Positions 47,990 through 58,780 of a DNA stretch of 64,000 nucleotides are shown piece after piece. Origin of the DNA: Stercorarius parasiticus (Eukaryota; Chordata; Aves; Charadriiformes; Stercorariidae); NCBI GenBank assembly GCA_013396915.1, contig VWZL01000105.1, forward strand, positions 3,114 to 67,113. The letters run 5' to 3'. Every line of letters starts with the position of its first letter. Within the stretch, counting starts at the first letter, position 1. The translations under genes and the position numbers were made by a program. The notes below the pieces were generated by a model. The model did no database searches, had not been told where the DNA came from, and saw nothing but the letters and a program-made list of their open reading frames with translations.

Positions 47990-49990
47990 CCAATAGACAG
48001 GACACCAGCTGTGCGTGAGCTGTAGTGCTGCTCTTCTTGCTTGTGTCGTCTGCAAATGTTACCAGTGAAGCAGTATTGAATAGATTATTGATTAAAAATA
48101 TTGAATACCACTAAGCCACAAAGAATTTCTAGAAGAAAACACCGTAGAAAGAAGTCTGTTTCTTGTTCTCTCTCCGATAACAACGTTTTAAAAACTAACT
48201 CCCTAGGAGATCTTAAAAACAGCTCATGTATGCCACATTAGTGCTGTACAGTGGACGCTTTTATAACTCTGTCACACAGCAGTAAATCAGCTGTCTGGGG
48301 GGAAAAGCTAAAGACCTGTGATTCTGTCAGAAGAAGTCAATATGTGTCCTTGACAAGCATCGTCTTCATCAGACAGGTGACTTCTGGGTTTTTGGTAGTT
48401 TCAAAACAGCTATTCCTGTATTTCACATGAGTTCAGTGTGAGACTAGCTCAATTTACGTTTTTCACATGTTCTAAATCTTCAAAGTCCTGTGTTAGAATT
48501 CCTTTATTAGAATCTCTCGGTTTTTCTAAGCTCTTACATTCTTATTAGTTGTTCAGAGAGACTATAGACTGGATGCCGTTTTGGATTCTTAGATCAAAAA
48601 AATTCACGTCTGTATATTATCATATCACAGAATCTTAGAATGGTTTGGGTTAGAAGGGACCTTAAAGGTGATCTAGTTCCAACCCCCTGCATGGGCAGGG
48701 ACGCCTCCCGCTAGACCAGGTTACTCATTATCTGAGCCTACTGATTCAAAAATATGTAGTCTGAAAAGGTGCTGCCTCCTGGCATTTTCAGATACAAGCA
48801 GTCAAACCTCTGTGTCATTCACACCAGATGTGATGGAAAAGCTCTCTCTGATAACTTTTTAATCTTACAATTTCATTACACGTCTCTAGCACAGGACGTG
48901 TGTCTTACAGAAGTCTTCTGGTCTTCCCCAATGACTTTTAAAATGTCTTCTGATTTAACTCTAATTGACCGCTGATCATTCTTCAACTACCTACCTTCTC
49001 CGTATTCTTATTTTTAAACTTCTGTTCATTGCCGTTAAATTTCACTGCCATTAACTCCTATTTTTTACATTGATATTTTTAGGCTTTGTTTCATTGCCAC
49101 TAACACATCTGCTTTTAACTAGTGTGGCTTTTTGCCCAGTATAATTTTTATTTCATGTTTGTGGATTCATGGCTTTTTGGGCATCTAGTAAGATGTTCTT
49201 GTACAACTATCATTTTTTGTTAATATTTCTCACTTTGATGTTCCCAGGCAGTTATTCTGACAATTGCTTTAAACTTGGGAAAATTATCCCTTTGACAGTT
49301 CCAAACGTATGTATCATTGGCTGATGCTATATTCTGTTCTCACGGGGTAAATATAACCACATCGTGATCACTGGTACTTGGCCAGCAGCAGATTTTTAGG
49401 CTAGCAGTTAACTTGTCTTTATCAGTAGAATGAGGCCCAATATTGAATGTCAGATGCCATATTGCGTGCTGAACTTCCTGTGGTAAAGTTTTAAAGGATA
49501 TTTTTACTTGCTGTCGGTATGAGAAATCCAACCATGCTCTCCTGAGGGTGATGTAAGAACATAGAAGATGACTGTCTAAATCTAGACTGAATTCTCTGTA
49601 TTTGAGTTTCCTTTAAGTTCATCCTTTTACGCAGCCCGAGCAGATACCAGAGAAATACCTCATACTGTTTTCTAGTAAGGCTTGGTGGTTCGCAGCTTCA
49701 CTTCACTCCTTTGAGGCCCTGTGGTTCAGAATAGTCTCGCTGATAAGTATTTCATGCACCCCCTTCTCTTTTTCTCATTCTGTACTTACCAAATTAATAC
49801 CAGTTTTTCTTTTTCTAGCATTCCCTTTATGCGATCTATCCCACAATTATCAGGTAGATAGTGATGGCATAAGCTTTTCCACATTATTAGTTGGTGGCCC
49901 CCAGAATTAAGTGGTTACGTGTATCCTACACTGCATCACCTACGAGACCTACGTTTTTCATCCATCAAAGAAATAGTATTTTTCTGTAGT
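47990..49990 (-). repeat. Old CR1/L3-like LINE remnant (RT and endonuclease parts)
   Basis: Three points match, in order, the reverse complement of an old amniote CR1/L3-type LINE. 'cttgtgtcgtctgcaaatgt' followed by 'gattaaaaatattgaatacc' (48035-48110) lies in the RT region. 'accacatcgtgatcactggt' (about 49355-49375) and 'cacaattatcaggtagatag' (about 49842-49861) lie in the endonuclease region. RT at the left and endonuclease at the right is the order expected for a - strand element. The middle is too eroded to follow, so this may be more than one fragment. Confidence 0.45.
48624..48727 (-). repeat. CR1 LINE 3' fragment (younger)
   Basis: The + strand order is 'atcacagaatcttagaatgg', 'tttgggttagaagggacctt', 'gatctagttccaaccccctg', then 'tagaccagg'. 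It is the reverse complement of a CR1 3' end, about 100 nt long, inside older LINE-like sequence of the same orientation. Confidence 0.85.
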
Positions 49991-50352
49991 ATTCTCAATG
50001 GTGTATTACTCTCTGTGTGAGTGAAAGCCCATTCAGTGCATGACTTTCCCCTGGCAAACCTCTAATCTGATTTTTTCAAGTCAATAATAAGAATACAAAG
50101 GGGAAGTTGAGACTTGCTAGGTCTAAGAAAAATACCAGCTACTGAAGTTATCACAGCCCACCTCTCCTGGATAGCCCCTACCGCCAGCGACCTTCAGTTC
50201 ATGCTGGCCTGAACTGGAACTGCTCTGCTGGCATAACTGTAAAAAACCCCATTGCCTGTCCCTTAAACGGGAGGGCTCCCTACAGGTCCTCTTGGGTTAT
50301 ATTAAAATTTAGGCACACCAGTCTAACCCTGGCACTTGGATTTAAAAAACCC

Positions 50353-50367
50353 ATATATATATATATA
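50353..50367 (+). repeat. (AT)n microsatellite
   Basis: Seven and a half AT units. Confidence 0.85.
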
Positions 50368-50840
50368 GTAAGGAAAAGGGGGAGTTGGAGGTAGCGTGTC
50401 TGTAGCAGAGGACATTGGTACAGGTTTATCAAGATACAATCTTTATGCTGCGTGTTTGTCATAGTGAAAAACAAGCTGATGTTTGGGTTACCTTATGATA
50501 GCAAAAAGTTCTGCATCTTGCCTTCTTTTACAGGATCTCATTAAAAATAAGAGATTATGTTTTTGTCTTGATTAAATTTGTTATAAAAATCATGCAATAA
50601 CGTGTTCAAATGAAATAGTATTGCTCTGTTGCTTGATTAAGGTAAGACTAATTGTGGGCATAATTTTCATCAAATTAACTGAAAATAACGGGTGGGGGAA
50701 GGAAGAAGGGAAGAGAAATCTGTAACAGAATTAACATTGCTGAACAACAGCTTGTCTAGACTAGAACGTGGAATCAGGGAGGAATCGGGCCATCTCGGTT
50801 CTTAATAGGCATTGAGTGTTTTCAACATTTCTCTTTTCAG

Positions 50841-50965
50841 AACCAGATTTCTCTTATCTGGATGCCCTGGCTCCTTATCAACCTTTGGCCATGAAATGTG
50901 TTTACTGTCCCATTGACACAAGACTGAATTTTATTCAGGTGTCTAAATTACTCAAAGAAGTCCAG
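50841..50965 (+). CDS. INTS9: INTS9 coding exon 13 (residues ~424-465)
   Basis: AA completes the split Glu, then [20 protein letters not shown] and [20 protein letters not shown] plus Gln. The '[14 protein letters not shown].qvskLlkev' stretch aligns with 'm.vdyisFSAHtDy.q...fi..l' of CPSF73. The catalytic His of that Ser-Ala-His motif is replaced here (Cys-Pro-Ile-Asp), a second visible sign that the protein is not a nuclease. The acceptor is TTTTCAG, and the donor GTAATG is weak beyond +4. The following intron is phase 0. Confidence 0.96.
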
Positions 50966-52195
50966 GTAATGAATTTCTGTTGCTTTTTCTTATGTTTCTT
51001 CACACACCTGAAATTGACAGGTCGATTGTGAGCAACTGTTACATTAAACAATAGCAAAATCAAGGGAACACCCAAATACTTTTTTTCCTGTGAGAGAGCA
51101 CACAGCATCGAGCTCTCCTTTGTCATCCTGCTCCAACATGAATATGGAATGACTGCCAGTCTCTGCACAGAGTGGCTGGAAGATCCTTAAAAATTTAAAA
51201 TGCAGAGAAAATGGTGTGTACGATCCTTTCCTCCTTTTTAGGTATATATAGTCATAATCACTTTTTCCTGTTTGTATGTGTAAGCCTGGATGTGTCTAAT
51301 ACTGTCTTCATGTAAAGGGTACCAAAGTATCCTCAGAGCCCTCAGCTTTAACCATCTCCTCTGCTCTTTATCCTACAGTTGATACTTGCTTTGGTCCTGG
51401 CATTGCTGTTCTGGAGTTTCACTCTCATGTTTCTTCCAAACCCACTGCTTTCTTTGCTCCGTTTGCAAAATCCAGACTCCTGCCGTCTAGGAAGAAGGCC
51501 AGAGCATCCGTGTAGTCTCTGCTTTCCCCCCTTGACTCTTTTTGGCTTTAGTGGCCTCTCCTTGTTCATCCAATTTGTTTCTACTGAAATTTGTTTTCTG
51601 ACTCATGACATAATTAAAATAATACCCTTTTTTTTTTTCCTGGCTGAGCTTTTCCCTTTGTTCTGTCTTCAATTTGTTGAACACAAAAATATATATTCTT
51701 CCAAACCTATTAACAATGTCTGGATCATTTTATCTCATTGTTCTGTGATCTGGCTTGTCACCGCATAACTGATAGCAATTGCCACTGCCTGTTTTTCGGA
51801 CAAGCATCTTCTTACACATTACTACTGAAGTATAATGCTGTTTCCAAAACAGTTTGCAGAAACACTGTCTTGCTCTTTGGCATCCTTAAATCCTGCAGTG
51901 ATCCTTGTGGCAACCAGCCTGTTTATGCTTTGTTAATATACTGCTGACAGGTCATGAAACTCAGATTTGCTTATTGTGCTGCTGGTTTTGCAGCCTTGCA
52001 TATTGATACATCTGCCTCACTCCATGCCATTTTCTGGTGGTCTCCGCCACTACTATCATTTGCTTCCAATTTAGATGACAAGAATTTGGAAGAAAAAGCT
52101 ATCTGCAGTCCTCCTTATGGCAATGATTACTGTCGTAGAGCAGTGCACGGAGTCAACCAAACATTTTTTTAAGTCACCACTCTCTTCTTTTCCAG
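50966..52195 (+). other. INTS9: INTS9 intron 13
   Basis: The shortest intron in the window at 1.2 kb, phase 0. It is pyrimidine-rich between about 51340 and 51680. The 129-codon open frame at 51379-51768 starts with a hydrophobic run but shows no domain and probably reflects that T/C bias. No repeat is assigned. Confidence 0.8.
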
Positions 52196-52363
52196 CCTCT
52201 CCACGTAGTTTGCCCAGAGCAATACACTCAGCCACCCCCCACCCAGTCTCATCGCACAGACCTGATGATAGACTGCCAGCCGCCGCCAATGTCCTACCGC
52301 AGAGCGGAGGTGCTGACTCTTCCGTACAAGCGGCGCTATGAGAAGATCGAAATCATGCCAGAA
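52196..52363 (+). CDS. INTS9: INTS9 coding exon 14 (residues ~466-521), last exon in the window
   Basis: Fifty-six whole codons reading [20 protein letters not shown], then [20 protein letters not shown] and [16 protein letters not shown]. '[10 protein letters not shown]' is the last MBL strand, equivalent to 'P.hvilVHGe' in relatives, with the His replaced. The proline-rich loop and the basic '[15 protein letters not shown]' follow. The donor is a perfect GTGAGT. Phase 0 on both sides permits in-frame skipping. The remaining ~137 residues, including the C-terminal INTS11-binding domain, are not in the window. Confidence 0.96.
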
Positions 52364-52473
52364 GTGAGTAACAGAAGTGGGGGAAAAGATGGTGGCGTCT
52401 TGCTTATACAGCCAGATTCAAGCTGCTGCTTCAGTAGCCCCCTTTGACTAAAGATCTCTTGTGGCTGTGATTT

Positions 52474-52670
52474 GTAGAATCGTAAAATCATAGAATGGTT
52501 TAGGTTGGAAGGGACCTTAAAGATCATCTAGTCCCATCCCCCAGGGACACCTCCCATTAGACCAGGTTGCTCAAAGCCGCATCCAACCTGGCCTTGAACA
52601 CTTCCAGGGATGGGGCAGCCACAGTTTCCCTGGGCAACCTCTTCCAGTGTCTCACCACCCGCTTTACTGT
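52474..52670 (-). repeat. CR1 LINE 3' fragment (younger)
   Basis: The + strand order is 'aaaatcatagaatggtttag', 'gttggaagggaccttaaaga', 'tgctcaaagccgcatccaac', then 'ctgggcaacctcttccagtg'. About 200 nt, only about 110 nt after exon 14. Antisense to INTS9. Confidence 0.9.
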
Positions 52671-52889
52671 TGACTATGATCATGTAAAGCATTTTCTATC
52701 AAATGAAGGGCTAAGAAAGAAACACTTCTGAGCAAAAATTCCACTGTGTAAACTCATGGGAATTGAAAAAAAACATTGTGGGCAAGCAAAAAATATGTTC
52801 AAGTTAATTGTCTTTGCAAGGATATATCGCATCTCAAAATACAGACCAAATGACAATCTCTGCTAGCCACCTGTGAGGCAAGCCAGTCA

Positions 52890-52990
52890 CCTCCAGTTTA
52901 AATATGAGGAAGCTGAGGCACTGCAGTTTGAAATAGTGGCCCAGGGCCATAGAAAGGATCCAAAGAATCTGGGAGTTAGTAGCCAGAAGT
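52890..52990 (-). repeat. MIR-like SINE fragment
   Basis: The + strand 'tttaaatatgaggaagctga', 'ggcactgcagtttgaaatag', 'tggcccagggccatagaaag', 'aatctgggagttagtagcca' follows the reverse complement of MIR ('ttacagatgaggaaactgaggca...cttgcccaaggtcaca...'). It is colinear and moderately diverged. Confidence 0.5.
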
Positions 52991-54894
52991 TGCCTTTCTC
53001 CTTCCCCAGCTGTACCTGCCGTGAGAAATACCCTTTCCCTTGAGGAGCAGTATTCAGTTGTATGTTAAAGACGTGGTAGTGAAATGGCTCATTCGTATTA
53101 CAACAGTTCCAATAAATGGTGAATTCCTACAGACTGCTGAAGTCCAACAGGTTAATGGGTTCCTCGTAGCCATCTATAATGTGGGCTACTTACGCCCGCA
53201 ACATCTAGTAATAATTTATTAACTCCATAAATCAAATATAAATGTACCCATAATACAGAGGGTGACCCATATTCTGACAGACATGATCTTAAAATATTTT
53301 TTTTGACAATCCAATCAGCACAAATGTGTCCTTGGATCAAAGGTGACAGTGTCTTTTTACAAGCAGGCGTTCCTGCCCTTTGGAAACTGATGAATACGTG
53401 AGTCTGCTTCTCATCAGAGAGTAGAGGGAGGAAGAACCCTTAGTTAAGCCAAACACGAAGTACAGAACTGGTACCCATGTAACAAAATCCCTCAGCCAGT
53501 CTGCAACACCCATTCCTACTATTTCGAATGTGTCTACTTTTTGCATCAGTTCTGTTAGGAGCCTGCCCAGCCCACTGGTTAGAGGACTGCCAGAGACAAG
53601 GAGGAATTTTTTAATTAGAAAATATACTTGGATGCAACTCCATCATGGCATCTATATTTAATTGTTGTGGAAATTTGCATATTTATTGGATCCTATTAAA
53701 CCTAAAACTAGTAAAACGTGGCTTCCGTTCACCAGCATGACCAAAACGAATCGTACATTCTGAGTGCAGAGAGCCAGCACGTGGCTTACCTGTTATTCTA
53801 CTGAAGCTTTGGGTTTTCCCCTAAACTGTGAGGGTGTGAGCGAGCCTTCATATGTGAGCCTATCCCTCCTGTCCGCCCTGTGAGGAGAGCAGATACCAGC
53901 TTTCCCTACAACCAGAATGCAAATTAGCACAGATGCTACAGATGAATATTCACTAACCCTCATACATTTTGAAGTTCCTGTCCAGGAGGAGGGTTGTTTA
54001 AAAGCTAGGCTGGTCCATGGGAGTCGCAGGTTCAGTTTCTTGCTCTGTCGGAGTCTTCCTCTGTGATCAGCACAAGTCTAAAACACAAAAGGCAGCTCAC
54101 ATTGGAAAGGGCACAGAGGACTGCAGAGTTCCCTGGCAGAGCTTATTAGTCCGAAGGCAGTGTGCCATGCTCATGGAGCTGGACCACATCAGAAAACAAA
54201 TCAGTGTTTCTCTTGTTAGCTTGGCTCTTGGCAGCAACATCCCTTACACTTGAAGCTCAAGAGGCCATGTGGGCTCAGTATCATTGGCAGCCACGAATGG
54301 GAAAACGCTCTCCATTTCTCAAACCCAGATCTCCAGTGGGTTTTAGGTGCTGTCACTGAAGCGAATGGATTGTTCCTATACCCCTAGGTAAAAACAGTGC
54401 TTAGAAATAAGAGCATTTCCCAAAACTGCTCGGATGTTGGAGGGAGGATGCACTGCAGACAACCTGGGAATGGGTACCAAAGCAGCACATAGAAAATGAG
54501 AGATGGTTTCTATGGCATTCACTTTAACTTGAAGAGTTCAAGCAGAAAGCTTCACAGACAGGTATACTGACAGAAATCACCCTTTTTTCCCCTCTAACAA
54601 ATAGCATCAGATTATATTCACACAGGAGTCCTAATTTCAAAGCTATCTCTGCTCAGGGAGTAGAAACATCTCATGTGATTTTCCATGTCCAGGTATTCTC
54701 CGTGGTTCCAAAGCTGCGCATACCAACTTGGTGCAAAAGGCTATTAGGTATGTAATGGTGCTCCTGAAAAGACTTTTTAATATGATACAAAAATTAGGTA
54801 GACCAGATCATCTCTGAGACTCTCAGGAAAGCTGTTGCCTTCCCCATTGGTGTCAGGGAGGTAGCGTTTGCTTGCCCCAAGGGTCTCTTAGAGA

Positions 54895-54990
54895 GTTAGA
54901 CCCACTAGTGGTTGGGTGCTTGCCTCTGGGAGCAAGGCTGTGATTCCAGGCTGTTAATAGGATGCCATTCCCCAGCACTGAGATGTGCAA
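54895..54990 (+). repeat. tRNA-derived SINE head
   Basis: 'cactagtggttgggtgcttg' resembles an A-box region (TAGTGGTTGGGTG), and 'aaggctgtgattccaggct' about 30 nt later resembles a B-box region. The spacing is tRNA-like. No acceptor stem is present, so it is not a functional tRNA. Confidence 0.4.
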
Positions 54991-56809
54991 ATCATCCTCA
55001 AAAAGAGATCTTGTTTGTTCTTTTTAATGGAACTTGCTAGAGGAATAGCAGTGCCAACTTTGTAGTAATCACAGACTGTCACCCCAGGACAATCTCTGCT
55101 TCATCATGTCTTCATCACATCACCGTGTGAGGCTGGTTTTTGCTTCCAGCTTGACCTGCAGAGTGGTGATAAGGCATGGGAGGGATGGTACGTGGTCTCC
55201 CATCCTCTCTGACTTGAGTCAGAGTCTTTGAGACGGAGTCTTTGAGTCTTAGCAGCATAGCTGATAACTGCTGAAGTGTAACTGCGTAATCTCTCCTACT
55301 CTGTGTGACCAGTCACAAGTCAGTCCCAAAGGATCATTGTTTGCTTGTCAAATAAATGGGAGGAGGAGGAAAAGACTGTCTTTTCCTGGGGCCTGTATTT
55401 CCTTTGATGCTAACCCCTTAATAAGCACCCTATCTCCCTAATAATTTTATGTGCCATCTCCATGGCTTGCCTCATTCCTCCTCCCAGCAGAAGAGCCCTG
55501 TCTGTCCCATCGTGCAGAGGGGTCATTCGGATGTTGGTTTTGAGAGGCTGATGCACGTGGCCTGATGGTTTCAGGCAGGGTTTACACAGTCGTGGCAAAA
55601 AATGGCTCTAACTTCCCCTTCTACTTGGCGGATTGTGCAAGACAGGGTTGCAGATATGATAGATGAAGCTCTCTGCTGCTTAATGTCTGCTTTTCAGTAG
55701 TTTCATCCAGGAAGACTCTTTAATGGTGCCTGAATATATAGAAATTTTTAGACTGCAAGGAAAGAGCGTTTGTTTCACATGGGCTACCACCAGCTCTGGG
55801 GTTCTTTGAAGGCTCAAGTGGCAATTGGAAAGGGTATTTTATAGCTCCTAGCAAACCTTGCAAAGGCTTGTTATTTATCAAAACCATGTTAGCCAAATAC
55901 AGAGTGATAAAATCCACCCTGGAAAAAAAAGTAATTGCTAGATCTGCCCCAGGGCTAGGACTTGCATCTGAAGTACGGCTAAAAGTCTCATAAAGGAATG
56001 TCTGCTTCAATGAAGTCCTGATGAGGGCCCTCTCCTAACAGCCCTTTCTCAGGAAGGCACATGTGCTCAAACTTCTGTCTGGATTCTTAAAGCTTTGGAA
56101 AACCAAACAGTTGGCTCAGCGTGGTTTCAGTCAATACAGTGTTTGGCAGTGTGAAATTTCCTTTCCAAAACTGTTTCGGTGCTTCAGATTCTGGCCTGTC
56201 AGACTAATATAAATTTACTGATACCGCTGGAGCTTGTCTACATTTCAATCACTTCACTGAAGAGCAAAGTCAGGTCAAGCAGGACTGTTGTATGTTAATG
56301 AGATTTGCACTCAGAGCAGCCTTTGTTTAGAGAGAGTTTTTAACAGTCCCAAGGCACCAGGCTGGAATGGCTCTCAGAGGTATTGTGGAAACCTTTACAC
56401 TTTAACTAATCTGTTCTTCTCGGCATCTGCCTTTCACTTTAAAAAATAATAAGAAAAAAAAGACTGCTTCCTGGAAATTGGTTAGGCATTGTCTGTTCAC
56501 AGGAGAACGATGGGAAAATGGAAAACACCTTCTGGAGCAAACAGATAAATTAAACAGTAGTGTTTGAGCAAATAATGTGGCTCCAGTTTAATTACAGCTG
56601 AACAACGGTGCGGATCACTTGATTTCAGCAGCAGACTGACTTCAGTGAGGGCTCTGTGTTTTTAAAATACTCTGCAAGCTCTTCAGGACACAGGCCAGTA
56701 CAGGAGAGTGTGAATGTGCAATGCGCAGCCCGACATGAAGTGAAATTATAAGGAACTATTGCAGAGATGAATTAGGAAAACAGCCACTTGGCAGCCCGTT
56801 ATAATTACG

Positions 56810-58500
56810 TAGCTTTCAGTCCACCTTCCCCTTTTCTTATTTTGACTTCTCTTTCCACAAAGGATATTGCCGATTCTTTTTTGACAGAAAGAAGGGCAAA
56901 ACATGCCTTTCATCTTACCTCTCCAACTTCCTTTCATTTTTCAGGGATTAAAGAGTTTGATTTCTGTTTTTCTTCTAACCCACAACTTACTTTGCTGACT
57001 CCACATTATCCATTCTCCTGACCTCTCCGTTCCTTTTCCCCTGACTATTCCCCCTTGCGTAAAGATGCCGTAGCCTCATGTAACATAGCGTAAATGAAAT
57101 ATAACCATCCTGCTTGCTTCTGCTACTATCATTCCTCCCTTCAGCTCCAAGCTCGCTGAATCCACCATCTGTAAAACTGCCTGGAGTCCCTCCCTCATTC
57201 TAGCACAGGCCCTCTCCGAGTTTGAATTCACCTTTTGACATTCCATCAAAACCAGTCTTGACTCAGCTTTTACCAACCTTTTCTTAGACAAAGCCAGAAC
57301 CGCTGTAGTCTGCCGTCTTCCTGATTTACCTCATCGCTGTTCAATGCAATCAGCTGTTCCTTTCTTCTTAAAAACCATAGAATCATAGAATCCAGTCCCA
57401 CCCCCCTGCCCTGGGCAGGGACACCTCCCACCAGACCACGTTGCTCCAAGCCCCGTCCAACCTGGCCTTGAACCCCTCCAGGGATGGGGCAGCCACAGCT
57501 TCTCTGGGCAACCTGGGCGGGGGGCTCACCACCCTCACACCAAAGAATTTCTTCACAAGATCTCATCTCAATCTCCCCTCTTCCAGGTTAAAACTGTCAC
57601 CCCTTGTCCCATGGCTCCCCTCCCTGCTCCAGAGTCGCTCCCCAGCTTCCTGGAGCCCCTTTAGGGACTGGAAGGGGCTCTAAGGCCTCCGTGGAGCCTT
57701 CTCTTCTCCAGGCTGAACCCCCTCAACTCTCTCAGCCTGTCCTCACAGCAGAGGGGCTCCAGCCCTCTGATCATCTTTGTGGCCTCCTCTGGACCCGTTC
57801 CAACAGGTCCATGTCCTTCCTGTGCTGAGGACTCCAAAGCTGGACACAGCACTCCAGGTGGGATCTCCCCAGAGCGGAGTAGAGGGGTAGAATCACCTCC
57901 CTCGACCAAAATGTCTCCCACCTAACTCCTGGCCGTTCAGCCTCCCATTGCTTCTGCAGAGAATTGTCCTCCCTCCTCCCATCTTTTGTGGGCATTGAAT
58001 GTGTTATCCCTTATTTCCTTCACTTTTTTTTTTTCCTGCACCTTTTCTGTGGTTGGTCTCATCCACAGATTGTCCTATTTAGATTGATGAAACTTGGATC
58101 TGCTTTTCTGCTCCCAGCCTGCCTTTGCCTGCCCACATTAATATCTAGGTTTGTTTCTCCTTCATTTTGGCTGGCTGTAAGATAACGCTCTTCTAGCCAG
58201 GCACTCGCCTCTCTTTTCCCAATCAGCTTCGACAACATCATATTCTGACTTAACATTCTGACCCATAAACTGGTTACTATATTTTGAATGTTTTCATTGA
58301 TGCCCTTTTCATGTCTTTCAAATGACTCATGTTTTGCATCTTGAAGCTGCTTGCCTTTAATTTAAAGATATTTCACATCCTTGCTTCCCCTACCTGTCAT
58401 TTTGCATTCAAGTTTGAGGCTGATTTCTGCTTCTGCTGGTTCTGGCTTCCACTGTCCTCTTGTAAGTTCCTCAAATAATGGCTTCCTGCCTGCTCCCAGG
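56810..58500 (+). other. Pyrimidine-biased stretch, possible old LINE-derived sequence
   Basis: The + strand is strongly C/T-rich on both sides of the CR1 insertion at 57372-57907. The texture, with many 'ctcct', 'ccttc' and 'cttcc' words and short open frames, recalls + strand fossils of L2-type LINEs, but I cannot identify a coding motif. It could equally be compositional bias. Confidence 0.3.
57372..57907 (-). repeat. CR1 LINE 3' fragment, longest young copy (~535 nt)
   Basis: The + strand runs from 'accatagaatcatagaatcc' through 'aacctggccttgaacccctc', 'ctctctcagcctgtcctcac', 'tggacccgttccaacaggtc' to 'agagcggagtagaggggtag' and 'aatcacctccctcgac'. Relative to the usual 3' end, about 35 nt is missing just after the terminal octamers ('gaatcc' joins directly to 'agtcccaccc'). 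The 98-, 86- and 80-codon open frames here are repeat shadows. Confidence 0.92.
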
Positions 58501-58699
58501 CTATGCAGCGTACTGTGGAAGAGCTTCATTAAACAGCCATAAATCTACTTCATTACACGTCTTAAATACCTCCTTAAAACTGTCTGTTGGCACAGGACTG
58601 GCAAAAAGCCAGTGATTAGCTTTAGTACTGTGACTACTTCTTATAATCCCACCCAGGATTCCTTTTGGTTGCTCAGTACATATCTTTCTGTTTTGATTT

Positions 58700-58780
58700 C
58701 CAGGCTTTGGGGACAAGGTTTGTCATGTTGATCTGGAGCCCTGGTCCATTAGTTGAGCATGGAACGGGTACGTGGAAAAG
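58700..58780 (+). repeat. Possible old interspersed-repeat 3' end
   Basis: 'gctttggggacaaggtttgt' followed by 'ctggagccctggtccattag' resembles the '..ggggcagggactgt...ggggtcctggtccatgactg' tail of old amniote repeats, like those near 7380 and 14418. Weak. Confidence 0.3.

Larger units (their letters stand above)
45405..50840 (+). other. INTS9: INTS9 intron 12
   Basis: A phase-1 intron of 5.4 kb in which old LINE sequence appears to make up much of the content. A + strand reverse-transcriptase-like trace lies at about 45650-45830, a - strand CR1/L3-like remnant at about 47990-49990, and a young CR1 tail at 48624-48727. An (AT)n run lies at 50353-50367. No other gene is supported. Confidence 0.75.

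Noticed and set aside
51379..51768. 129-codon open frame with a hydrophobic N-terminus suggesting a small membrane protein
   Set aside because: The hydrophobicity follows from T/C-rich sequence in a short intron. No promoter or Kozak context and no conserved motif.
54895..54990. Functional tRNA gene
   Set aside because: Tract spacing is tRNA-like, but no cloverleaf can be formed and the T-arm consensus is decayed.
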